Positions 1-6,338 of a stretch of 21,213 nucleotides of DNA are shown one piece after another. A program made the position numbers and the translations under genes. This stretch comes from UBA9339 sp964535195. GTDB lineage: Bacteria > Pseudomonadota > Gammaproteobacteria > UBA9339. The DNA lies in the NCBI GenBank assembly GCA_964535195.1, contig CAZHSI010000021.1, positions 1 through 21,213 of the forward strand. The letters run 5' to 3'. The notes beneath the pieces were generated by a model. The model did no database searches and was not told the origin of the DNA. It saw nothing but the letters and a program-made list of their open reading frames with translations. How positions within the stretch are numbered: position 1 is the first letter of the stretch; each line of letters begins with the position of its first letter.

Positions 1-15
1 AATCAAAAGGGTTTT

Positions 16-53
16 CTTATAGGAGTTTTAGGGCCTTATTCCGGCTTACCCTG
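16..53 (-). repeat. Tn3-type 38-bp terminal inverted repeat, left edge
   Basis: This segment is the reverse complement of 21159-21196 over 38 bases with one mismatch (at 50). The 38-bp length and the TAAG end match Tn3-family terminal repeats. Its outer end lies at 53 and its TAAG end at 16, so the transposon it belongs to extends leftward out of the window. It directly abuts the displaced 3' end of rdgC. A diverged third copy is at 18120-18157. The Tn3 assignment rests on the length, the TAAG end and the tnpA relic next to the third copy. Confidence 0.8.
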
Positions 54-181
54 TAATAGAAAAGAATCCTGAAGATAAAAGTTTCAAAGCAGATTTTTTA
101 ATAATGAGCGGGGTAGTGACGCAAATATTTCAAGAACTTTTGAAAGTATTTGCTAAGCCTGTTGATAATAAAAAATCGTAG
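54..181 (+). pseudogene. rdgC: RdgC C-terminal fragment (3' end of interrupted rdgC)
   Basis: An open frame without a start codon (codons from 53, stop TAG at 179-181) encodes about 42 residues. The segment FKADFLIMSG, followed by an amphipathic helix, resembles the conserved FDADF-LM-GEL end of RdgC proteins. The rdgC 5' part at the other edge of the window lacks exactly this end. It stops at residue 274 with a glutamate-rich linker, and the two pieces together give about 316 residues, close to the roughly 300 of E. coli RdgC. Between them stand the two facing Tn3-type repeats. I infer one rdgC gene interrupted by a transposon on a circular molecule. No 5-bp target duplication is visible next to the two repeats. 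Confidence 0.72.
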
Positions 182-213
182 GAAAATATGAAAAAATAGG
201 GTGGTCAAAAAAA

Positions 214-247
214 TGCTAAAAAATGGGTATTTTAAGCATTTTTAGCA
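214..247 (+). terminator. Stem-loop after rdgC 3' end
   Basis: Perfect 9-bp arms TGCTAAAAA (214-222) and TTTTTAGCA (239-247) surround a 16-nt loop, 32 bases after the rdgC stop. It is AT-rich without a clear T-run after it, so it is a weak intrinsic terminator candidate. The rest of 182-302 is AT-rich and shows no gene. Confidence 0.4.
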
Positions 248-302
248 AATAAAAATATTAATAAAAACAAAGAGTTATAATTTTAAAATCTCAGATTAAG
301 CA

Positions 303-343
303 GAAATGGAGGTTCTTTCATGGAACCCCTTCATGGAACCCCA
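303..343. repeat. Degenerate REP-like hairpin plus 13-nt tandem repeat
   Basis: The segment 306-331 resembles the 32-bp palindromic repeat at 1668-1699: an ATGGAG start, then GGTTC and GGAACC arms, then CCCC. It is fused to a tandem duplication, TCATGGAACCCCT at 318-330 and again at 331-343 with one change. The tandem copy supplies the last codons and the stop of the truncated transposase, so this is the point where that gene was broken. Confidence 0.5.
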
Positions 344-1493
344 ATAATGGTTTTATTTCTGGAATCTCGTTGGTTTTACTATCGATCTTACGTTGGCTGA
401 TGACAACTCCTGGATTACATAAAAAAGCAGTTAATAATTGTACTTGCTTGCCAGAAGCATCTTTAGCTCCTTTGAGAGTTTTACCATCTACTGCAATCAA
501 GCTATCTTTATCCCTCTGCGTGACACTCATGAGCCAGCTGGCTAATGCATTATCTACGGCTTGTACATCAATACTTTGTAGAACTCGACGAATGGTTGGC
601 TCACTCGGTGGAATAAATTTTTTAGCATCTTTATCATAACGAGCTCGAAATCTCCTAAGCATACTTTGCGAACACCTGGTTCCCCATTCAGCAACTGCTA
701 AAAAAGATCTTGCTCCACATAAAGTAGCACAGATGGTTATAGATACAATCGTTGCCAGCTGATGTCGTTTGCCTGCAGCAGTTCTAAAGTCTGGCAATGC
801 AAGTATTAATTTATGTAACTCATCCAAACACTCATACGAAAAAGGTATCTTATATTGCATAGAACACCTCATGTTAAATGGTAATATCGGCTGCGTTAAA
901 AGATTATTTGCCGACTTATGAATAGGCTTTATCCATATCTTTTTGGGCTGATTATGCTGAATGTATTTCTTCGCTAATTTAGCAAATCCTTTAGTATCGC
1001 CTAAACAAACCCATCCTGCTGCTTTATAACAAGTACCCAAAAAATATTTAGGATCAACAAAGGTCTCAGCTAAAACTATTGGGTGATTAAAACGTTCCTG
1101 CCAATCTTCAGATAATCTTTTTATGTTTAAGGATAAAATTTTAGAAGCAAGATTAGGAATTCGTACTGATGGCAAGATTAAAAATCTAACGTTATTTGCC
1201 ACAAGAGATAAGCGTTGCTCACGAAATTTAGATGACCATCCAATCCATTTGTCACGTACTTCACAATGTAAAGCAGCTGATGCCCAACCTAACAACGCCA
1301 GCCAATAATCTTGATAAACAGCTACATAACGTAATCCTTCACCAATTAAATTACCAAAACCCAAATAGTGATGAACTTTCATCAGCTCATCCCACGTGGT
1401 TTTTTCTTCTGATAAAATTGGACGTACTTCGATGGAGCCCAGAATATCTTTAATAGGTAACAAAGATAGATACTTATCGGTAAGTAACTTCAT
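318..1493 (-). pseudogene. Truncated DUF4338 / ISAs1-family fusion transposase
   Basis: The 391-residue product has two parts. Residues 1 to about 190 match the DUF4338 (DruA-like) domain often fused to transposases, with hallmarks HHYLGF, ALLGWASAA, RFLILP, NLASKILSLN and AETFVDP. Residues from about 215 match the start of an ISAs1 DDE transposase, including ATLCGARSF, AEWG, PSEPTIRR and AVDGKTLKGA with the first catalytic Asp at 336. The frame ends soon after SKTNEIPE, where the 13-nt tandem repeat introduces a foreign tail and stop. The remaining DDE residues and most of the catalytic domain are missing, so it should be inactive. The ATG at 1493 lies inside an 11-bp-arm palindrome. DruA is also a subunit of the Druantia defence system, but the fused ISAs1 domain marks this copy as a transposase. 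Confidence 0.85.
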
Positions 1494-1515
1494 GTTCTAT
1501 TTATAACATGAAGTT
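1486..1515. promoter_or_regulatory. Perfect palindrome over the transposase start
   Basis: The arms AACTTCATGTT (1486-1496) and AACATGAAGTT (1505-1515) are perfect over 11 bp with an 8-nt loop. The left arm contains the ATG of the minus-strand transposase, so the hairpin would sequester the start codon in mRNA, or it could be a repressor or transposase-end site. Both readings are inference. Confidence 0.55.
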
Positions 1516-1848
1516 TCACTAAAAGCCAGAACTTATTTCAATTGTTATTGTTTCAAAAAGATAGAGCCACGAATAACATGGCCCTGGCCAAATAGGGGGA
1601 AATGGGACACGCTCTAGTTAGCTCCACACCCCGAATTTACTGCCTCTTAAGCCAATATTTTGCTTATCGGAAAAATGGAGGGGTTCGGCGTAGAACCCCT
1701 ATTTCAGGCTCTGCTATACGTTTCGCTCCGTAATTATTTTTTTTACGGACTCAATATGGCATAGATAAATTATTGCACAAGGACGTTGTTAGTAGAGCGC
1801 TCACAGTGTTATAAAGTTTTAACACCACCCGATTTTAGATGGACTCAA
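1516..1848. other. Gene-free spacer with hairpins
   Basis: No plausible gene on either strand. It holds the 32-bp palindromic repeat (1668-1699), a second hairpin with arms TCCGTAA (1727-1733) and TTACGGA (1743-1749), and a weak GTGTTA/TAACAC hairpin just beyond the end of the peptide cluster, near 1806-1825, that could end its transcript. It looks like debris of past insertions between the transposase relic and the peptide genes. Confidence 0.5.
1668..1699 (+). repeat. 32-bp REP-like palindromic repeat, copy 1
   Basis: Identical over 32 bases to the reverse complement of 17990-18021. It contains a GGAG tetranucleotide followed by the hairpin GGGTTC-GGCGTA-GAACCC, the layout of REP elements (conserved tetranucleotide plus imperfect palindrome). 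A degenerate copy lies at 306-331. Confidence 0.75.
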
Positions 1849-2133
1849 TCACAACTCTTTACGAGTAAAAATATTATTTACTACCTTTTGTATAGATACC
1901 AAAATATCATCTAATTTTTCTAATATATCATCGTGTATATGTTTATCAGGACATGACCATTCTTTTTGATTAAAAGAATAAAGACCACCGCTTACTCGCT
2001 TACAACATTCTTGAAAACAATGAACAATTAATTGCTTATCCCCACTCCACTCCTTTCCATTTTTTTGTTTACACTTACAGAGCAACCCACCACAGACAAT
2101 ACGCATGTCGCTCATTGCTAACTGTTTAATCAT
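1849..2133 (-). CDS. GG-leader cysteine-rich peptide 1
   Basis: Predicted 94-aa secreted-type peptide, family unknown to me. I chose the ATG at 2133 because an AGG stands 9 nt upstream, while the in-frame ATG at 2142 has no ribosome site. The leader MIKQLAMSDMRIVCGG ends in a double glycine at residues 15-16. The core opens with LCKC, then has HCFQECC, and one more Cys in SCPDK, giving six core cysteines. A charged amphipathic helix of about 35 residues closes the protein. It is clearly paralogous to peptide 2 just upstream: both carry GDK-x-LI, C-F/Y-Q-x-CC and CPD-K/R. The GG motif suggests cleavage by a C39-type peptidase as in class II bacteriocins and pheromones; none is encoded here. 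Last gene of the minus-strand cluster. Confidence 0.7.
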   Translation of the reverse strand: MIKQLAMSDMRIVCGGLLCKCKQKNGKEWSGDKQLIVHCFQECCKRVSGGLYSFNQKEWSCPDKHIHDDILEKLDDILVSIQKVVNNIFTRKEL

Positions 2134-2186
2134 ACTAAGCATCCTGTTTTTTTATATAGTAATATTTAACTTGGCAACTAATCAAT

Positions 2187-2471
2187 TTATTTTTTAACAG
2201 CAACTTCTAATTTTTGTATAGCATCTAGGATGGCTTTAAGCTTTGTTAATACTTCCTCCATATATCTATCTGGACACTCGTGCATCTGGTTAAGAAACAT
2301 ATACTGAAATCCCCGTTTTCCACAACAATGCTGATAGCAATTACTTATTAATGGCTTATCTCCATGCCACGAACCCGCATCACTAAAGAAACACCAACAA
2401 TTCTGTCCACCAGATACAACATTATACTCTGTAAGCAATAAATTTTCCACAACTTCCTCCCAAAAACACAT
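2187..2471 (-). CDS. GG-leader cysteine-rich peptide 2
   Basis: A 94-aa member of the same unrecognised family. The ATG at 2471 is preferred, with AAAGAG 4 nt upstream; an in-frame TTG at 2498 would give a longer, less leader-like N terminus. The leader ends VVSGG at residues 21-22. The core starts NCWC, continues with NCYQHCC and HECPD, for six cysteines, then ends in a lysine- and glutamate-rich helix. The close match to peptide 1, about 50 bases downstream, indicates a tandem duplication. Function unknown; the family layout suggests an exported disulfide-bonded peptide. Confidence 0.7.
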   Translation of the reverse strand: MCFWEEVVENLLLTEYNVVSGGQNCWCFFSDAGSWHGDKPLISNCYQHCCGKRGFQYMFLNQMHECPDRYMEEVLTKLKAILDAIQKLEVAVKK

Positions 2472-2535
2472 TTCACTCTTTATAACTACTAAAAACAAGT
2501 TCTACTTAATACATCAATAACACGATACTAAGATT

Positions 2536-2742
2536 TTATAATTCTAATTCCTGACAATGACTAGTAACTAATTTTCTACTATTACAATTATATACGCAAT
2601 TTAACTTCGAGTCTGTTATACCAATTGAAATAAACTTTTTAGACTTAGCATCATAACAGGTGCAAGTACATTTCTTCCCGCCATTAACTTCATATATTTG
2701 TCCTTTTGTTAAAGATGCAACAACATGTTTTACATTTTTCAT
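2536..2742 (-). CDS. GG-leader cysteine-rich peptide 3
   Basis: A 68-aa peptide starting at the ATG at 2742, which has a good GAAGGG ribosome site 6 nt upstream. The in-frame TTG at 2763 is not needed. The leader of 22 residues ends EVNGG. The core is KKCTCTC, then NCVYNC, then HC, for six cysteines, with many Lys and Ser. It is the shortest member and lacks the C-terminal helix of peptides 1 and 2, so the Cys scaffold rather than the tail defines the family. Function unknown. Confidence 0.7.
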   Translation of the reverse strand: MKNVKHVVASLTKGQIYEVNGGKKCTCTCYDAKSKKFISIGITDSKLNCVYNCNSRKLVTSHCQELEL

Positions 2743-2801
2743 ACACAGCCCTTCTATGTGCAATACTAATACTACAAGTCAGATTAATAAAATATCATGC
2801 C

Positions 2802-2828
2802 TTAAGTTTTTGATCTTAAAAGACCCAT
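2802..2828 (-). other. 8-codon ORF behind a strong ribosome site
   Basis: A textbook GTGAGGAG stands just upstream of an ATG at 2828 that opens an 8-residue frame (MGLLRSKT) ending in TAA at 2802. It lies between peptides 4 and 3 on their strand. It could be a leader peptide tuning peptide 3, or the stub of a decayed tenth family member. The evidence is only the ribosome site. Confidence 0.25.
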
Positions 2829-2889
2829 ATTGCTCCTCACTATTAGTAAGAAAGTTCAATTAGAGCAGTACGGTTTTTCTATTAGATCT

Positions 2890-3159
2890 TTATATTTTAC
2901 TTGGACAATTGGCTTTATTAACCCACCACGGAATACATATTATATTCTTACCAAACCACTTTTGTTTTACAGCTCTGCATGCTTGGGGAGTTTTATACTG
3001 AGGCCACGCTTGTACATACGGCTCAATAGGATCTTCCCATCCACCGCCCCAATTCGGGTGAGACCAGCTGGTCTTACAATATGCACAACAAACTCCACCT
3101 ACTATATTACATGCTTCTACTGATGAAAGTATGGTTTTAATTTTTGAGTTATGTTTCAA
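2890..3159 (-). CDS. GG-leader cysteine-rich peptide 4
   Basis: An 89-aa peptide. The start is a TTG at 3159, supported by AGGGG 7 nt upstream; the nearby ATG within that region runs into a stop after five codons. The leader of 22 residues ends NIVGG. The core begins VCCAYC, then a Trp- and Pro-rich stretch with PNWGGGW, then three separated cysteines (QAC, IIC, ANC), six in total. The second Cys of the usual C-x3-C pair is replaced, so it is the most diverged of the cluster. PNWGG recurs in peptide 8. Function unknown. Confidence 0.65.
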   Translation of the reverse strand: MKHNSKIKTILSSVEACNIVGGVCCAYCKTSWSHPNWGGGWEDPIEPYVQAWPQYKTPQACRAVKQKWFGKNIICIPWWVNKANCPSKI

Positions 3160-3360
3160 TAATCATCCCCTAATTTTAATTACAAAATTTAAATCAATTG
3201 TCATATACCACTAATTATTTTAATAAGAATCCACACAACAAGCTGACGTGGTATCTATACTTAAGTACACCAGTACACCGAAAACAACTCGGCTCAGTAT
3301 ATTAACTTATTTTAAAGTAAGCTTCGAGAAATAAGTCCCAAATACCTAAATTTACTTTCA

Positions 3361-3648
3361 TCACAATTCATTCTTAGTCTTAATAAATGTACATCTAGAG
3401 CGATCTAGCTTACTTCCGTATGAGCCGCTACAATGATTATGACACTGTTGGGTGGTTTCAAATATTCCTTCTGTTTTCGTAATTTTTTTCCCATTCAATA
3501 CATCGGCATATAATATACACATACACTGACATCTATTTTTCCCACCAACTATTTCATTAATTTCGATATTAATCAAATCTAAAATTGCTGGTAAGCCATC
3601 ATTCAAGATCATTTCTTGTTTATCACTAATTGTAGCAAAATCTTCCAT
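3361..3648 (-). CDS. GG-leader cysteine-rich peptide 5
   Basis: A 95-aa peptide with a near-ideal GAGGAG site just before the ATG at 3648. Its leader is the longest (36 residues, ending NEIVGG), rich in Ile, Leu and Asp. The core is RCQCMC, then QCHNHC, then RC, for six cysteines. About 200 bases without a gene separate it from peptide 4; that gap (3160-3360) has a GGTGTACT direct repeat and may contain an internal promoter, though I see no clear one. Confidence 0.72.
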   Translation of the reverse strand: MEDFATISDKQEMILNDGLPAILDLINIEINEIVGGKNRCQCMCILYADVLNGKKITKTEGIFETTQQCHNHCSGSYGSKLDRSRCTFIKTKNEL

Positions 3649-3707
3649 TTTCTCCTCATATCATAAACCAACTTTATCCATCATGTAAAATTACTAGACT
3701 TAACTGG

Positions 3708-4001
3708 CTACAGTTCAAGAATTTTTTCCTGATTTACTGATTTTTGAATTTTTTCTATTTCAAAAGAAGAGTAGCATTGTTCTTTATTTTTAGTTCCCAA
3801 CTGATAACCAGCTAAAATTAATAGAGTAATATTAACAGGTATATTTTTATTTAAGCTTAAAACAGGACAGCAAAAGTTTTTACATCTTATTGAGGAAACA
3901 CTAGACACTGTTTTAATGATTACATTCGCAGAATAACATAAGCACGTACTATTATACCCCCCATACACACTGCCAATATCTTTCTCTAACTCAACAATCA
4001 T
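3708..4001 (-). CDS. GG-leader cysteine-rich peptide 6
   Basis: A 97-aa peptide. The open frame extends further upstream, but the real start is the ATG at 4001, since the leader MIVELEKDIGSVYGG begins there and the upstream part is only the shadow of peptide 7. The core is TCLC, then RCKNFCC, and a last Cys in QC, six in total, with a hydrophobic segment NITLLILAGY between. The start overlaps the end of peptide 7 by 11 bases, which suggests translational coupling; the only nearby purine run, GGGA, is about 12 nt away. Confidence 0.7.
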   Translation of the reverse strand: MIVELEKDIGSVYGGYNSTCLCYSANVIIKTVSSVSSIRCKNFCCPVLSLNKNIPVNITLLILAGYQLGTKNKEQCYSSFEIEKIQKSVNQEKILEL

Positions 4002-4293
4002 ACGTGTTTTTATCCCAAACATAATTACCACTAGAAAGTACATTCCACAAATTTTTATGCCCATCAATTCTTTTGGTACCACCAACAGAACAGCACTTTT
4101 TTGCACACATCTCAGCTGTTGGTATATTATACGATTCACTAAAAGAAAACCTTGTGCCTTCACCGCAGTGATTGTTATTAGACGAACAACCGCCGCCATA
4201 ATAATCATCAGAGTTAAGTATAGCTACCAGATTACACAAACAGCTACCACCACCATTAACAATACAAAGTTCTTGCATATTTAATAAAAACAT
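3991..4293 (-). CDS. GG-leader cysteine-rich peptide 7 (first gene of cluster)
   Basis: A 100-aa peptide with GGAG 5 nt before the ATG at 4293. The short leader MFLLNMQELCIVNGG is followed by SCLC, a Gly-, Asn- and Ser-rich loop with GGGC and HC, then MCAKKCC and a C-terminal Cys, eight core cysteines. It is the promoter-proximal gene of the minus-strand cluster, directly behind the conserved leader region 4294-4560, and overlaps peptide 6. Function unknown. Confidence 0.72.
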   Translation of the reverse strand: MFLLNMQELCIVNGGGSCLCNLVAILNSDDYYGGGCSSNNNHCGEGTRFSFSESYNIPTAEMCAKKCCSVGGTKRIDGHKNLWNVLSSGNYVWDKNTYDC

Positions 4294-4560
4294 AGCAGCT
4301 CCAGTTATACAAACTAATCCTCATCATCCAGTATTAGTCTTTACTGGATTTTACGTGACTATGGTCCGGTCCGTTCTCCCTTGGCCAAAGAAAATACTGA
4401 ACCCAAACAACACTCCCCTACCTAACAGAAAACAAATCTAACCAGTCACTCAGCTAGCAATTTTAGCTTTGCTAATTTTAAAATCTACAAATTTTTTAAC
4501 CATAAAAGTAAAAATTTTTCTGGCTATTTATTATTTTTAGTATATAATGCGCGCTTTCTC
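4294..4560 (-). promoter_or_regulatory. Conserved leader of peptide cluster A
   Basis: Read on the minus strand, this region matches 16493-16769, which precedes the other peptide cluster. Shared blocks, in the same order, are GCGCATTATATACT (4539-4552); CAGAAAAATTT; a TGGTTAAAAA stretch leading into TTGTAGATTTTA; GAGTGAC; GGGGAG; and ATAGTCACG with the 22-bp palindrome. Two coding-free stretches 12 kb apart staying alike points to a common promoter or mRNA leader. A promoter of the type TTAACA-N18-TATACT can be read at its distal end. Confidence 0.75.
4326..4349 (-). promoter_or_regulatory. Palindromic operator or hairpin, cluster A
   Basis: The arms TCCAGTA and TACTGGA, separated by 8 nt (core 4327-4348), extend by one more pair here. 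The same palindrome, differing by two bases in the spacer, sits at 16708-16729. It lies about 34 bases before the start codon of peptide 7, suiting either a dimeric regulator (LuxR- or TetR-like size) or an mRNA stem-loop. Confidence 0.7.
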
Positions 4561-4569
4561 AATGTTAAT

Positions 4570-5451
4570 TTAGCCAGCAAAAACTTTTTTTACATCTTCC
4601 TCGCTTAAACCAGTCAATTGCTGTATCACATCTTTATTCATACCGGCTTTTTTCATAGTAGTTGCAATTTCGACTGCTTTCGCTTTTTCTCCCTTCTGCA
4701 AACCTTCTTGTAGACCTTTCTGCAAGCCTTTATTTTCACTATCGCTCAAAAGCGTTTTATACACATCATCATTTCGCTCTAGCTGGTCATAGTACATCAT
4801 CTCTTCTTTTGAATAATTATATTCTTCTAATGCTTCAAAAGCTTTTTCTATTATGTGATCTGATCCTACTATTAATGGAAGCTCTTTGTCAGATGTTTCA
4901 GAAGCATTCTTTAAAAAATATGTCCATTTTTCTAAGATGGTTTTTAATTCTTTTGGTTTTTTCTTAAACTTCCCAAGCTCTAAAAACGAATAAGAAAAAT
5001 CTTTTAAATCGTGTTCATATGAATTTTTATCAAGAATAACATGATGAGACAAATACTCTTTTTTGTCTGGAAATAACGTTCCATCTAGAATAGCAAGAAA
5101 AATTACAGATTTTAAGTCTTTATACGCATCCCCTTTGCCTCGTTGCGATATGTATACTTTACTAGCGTAATATTGCGCCCTTTTTATAAAGGCTGTATCA
5201 ACATCACATTGCATCTCAATAATAAAGGTATTGCCTTCTAGGTCTTTACACAATACATCTATAATACTAACTCTCAATTCTTTGATTTCCGGATCTATAA
5301 TAGGTTTAATAAATTCAACTTCTTCTATAGGATTAGTTGTTCTAGCGAAAATATCATTTAGGAAATGGATAAGGATATCTTTGTTTCTTTCGCTACCGAA
5401 CAAGCGTTTGAACGTCAGATCATTTTTCGGATTTAAAAATCTTGAGATCAT
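4570..5451 (-). CDS. rpn: Rpn family recombination-promoting nuclease (PD-(D/E)XK)
   Basis: A 293-aa protein of the Rpn/transposase_31-like family, whose members are DNA endonucleases that promote RecA-independent recombination. It begins with the family signature LNPKNDLTFKRLFG. The nuclease core is visible as D65 in SIIDVLCKD and E79-x-Q81 in FIIEMQ, followed by the usual RAQYYASKVY helix. The C-terminal end carries repeats of GLQKG (residues 243-252) and a small helical domain, LTGLSEEDVKKVF, typical of the family. Length and motifs look intact. An AGAGGT site stands 4 nt before the ATG. Such genes are multicopy in many symbionts and behave as selfish elements. HU is encoded just upstream on the same strand. 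Confidence 0.88.
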   Translation of the reverse strand: MISRFLNPKNDLTFKRLFGSERNKDILIHFLNDIFARTTNPIEEVEFIKPIIDPEIKELRVSIIDVLCKDLEGNTFIIEMQCDVDTAFIKRAQYYASKVYISQRGKGDAYKDLKSVIFLAILDGTLFPDKKEYLSHHVILDKNSYEHDLKDFSYSFLELGKFKKKPKELKTILEKWTYFLKNASETSDKELPLIVGSDHIIEKAFEALEEYNYSKEEMMYYDQLERNDDVYKTLLSDSENKGLQKGLQEGLQKGEKAKAVEIATTMKKAGMNKDVIQQLTGLSEEDVKKVFAG

Positions 5452-5492
5452 AAGTACCTCTGTATATCTATATTTGCTTCTCTTATTTTATA

Positions 5493-5771
5493 CTATTTCT
5501 TATTTACCAGTTCTTTCAAACTTTTTCCTGCTGCAAACTTTATCGCTAGACTGGCAGGTATTTTTATATTTTCGCCGGTTTTTGGATTACGCCCTTCTCT
5601 TGCTTTCCTTTTTTTAACCCCAAAAGAACCAAATCCAATTAGCTGGATTGTATCCTTTTTAACTAATGCTTTGGTCATTAATTCTAAAATATGAGTTATA
5701 ACATCGTTAGCTTTAGCTCCAGAAAGTTCAAACTTCTCTGCTAATGCTTTGGTCAAATCTGCTTTGTTCAT
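5493..5771 (-). CDS. HU family DNA-binding protein
   Basis: A 92-aa histone-like protein that bends and compacts DNA as a dimer. It has the standard fold: MNKADLTKALAEKF, then GFGSF, and the DNA-binding arm KKRKAREGRNPKTGENIKIPA, ending FAAGKSLKELVN. The start at the ATG at 5771 is chosen for its GGGGAA site and because HU proteins begin MNK; an in-frame TTG lies four codons earlier. It follows the lysine-rich peptide gene by 15 bases, so the two are probably co-transcribed. On a plasmid it may act in replication, partition or as a stealth factor. Confidence 0.93.
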   Translation of the reverse strand: MNKADLTKALAEKFELSGAKANDVITHILELMTKALVKKDTIQLIGFGSFGVKKRKAREGRNPKTGENIKIPASLAIKFAAGKSLKELVNKK

Positions 5772-5786
5772 AACATTCCCCAATAT

Positions 5787-5888
5787 TTATTTCTTTTTGC
5801 TCGAAACTTTCTTTACTACTTTTTTGGTGGTTTTAGCTGGTTTACCAGCTTTTTTTACTATCACCTTTTTCGATTTTTTTACTGACAT
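5787..5888 (-). CDS. 33-aa lysine-rich histone H1-like peptide
   Basis: A short frame with a strong GAGGAGA site 6 nt before the ATG at 5888, ending TAA at 5787. The product is MSVKKSKKVIVKKAGKPAK followed by a further KKVVKK and SSKKK: more than 40 percent Lys, the rest Val, Ala, Thr, Ser, Pro and Gly. This resembles the C-terminal tail of histone H1 and bacterial Hc1/AlgP-like proteins, which bind DNA without a fold. Placement 15 bases before HU supports a shared role in packaging plasmid DNA. It is too short for most gene callers. Confidence 0.65.
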   Translation of the reverse strand: MSVKKSKKVIVKKAGKPAKTTKKVVKKVSSKKK

Positions 5889-5982
5889 TACTTTCTCCTC
5901 TTCTTTTGCAGTTTAATTATCAAACACAACAAACACATACTACCAAATAGCCAACGCAAAGCAAATTGAAATGACCACCCTT

Positions 5983-6303
5983 TCACTCACCCTCTTCAAA
6001 AACAATATGCGGCTTCATCCCTAAAGCTGCTCCTATCCTCGAAACCGTTGCCATTGTAAAACCATGCTCTCCTGCTATTACTCTTAATGTCCTTGCATCA
6101 CTGCTACAAAGCAATTGCGCTAGCTTACACATTCCAATATTATTTTTCTCCATATGTTTTCTTACCGCTGTATTCAGCTCTTTTTTTAAATTCTTAAAAT
6201 ACGCTTTTTCCAATTCCGCTGCCTTCTGTAAACGCTGCGTCTCTGTTACCTCTAAACGTTCATTTAGATAATCCTCGAATGTTTTTTGTTTACCTTGGGT
6301 CAT
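5983..6303 (-). CDS. XRE/HigA-like helix-turn-helix regulator
   Basis: A 106-aa protein with a charged helical N terminus (FEDYLNERLEVTETQRLQKAAELEKAYF) and a lambda-repressor-type HTH at about residues 55-100 (MCKLAQLLCSSDARTLRVI ... TMATVSRIGAALGM). The layout resembles HigA/XRE antitoxins with an N-terminal extension. No toxin gene adjoins it: HU-type genes lie downstream and the conjugation genes upstream. It may therefore be an orphan antitoxin or a local regulator. GGAAAG stands about 7 nt before the ATG. Confidence 0.7.
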   Translation of the reverse strand: MTQGKQKTFEDYLNERLEVTETQRLQKAAELEKAYFKNLKKELNTAVRKHMEKNNIGMCKLAQLLCSSDARTLRVIAGEHGFTMATVSRIGAALGMKPHIVFEEGE

Positions 6304-6338
6304 AATTTACTTTCCAAATTAAATATTAATTTCTTAGA

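Noticed and set aside
3708..4208. A 166-aa open frame starting at 4208
   Set aside because: Its first 69 codons lie over peptide 7 in another frame and look non-coding; the leader with GG begins at the ATG at 4001, so only 3708-4001 is kept.
5983..6303. Toxin-antitoxin pair
   Set aside because: The XRE protein resembles an antitoxin but no toxin-like frame adjoins it on either side.
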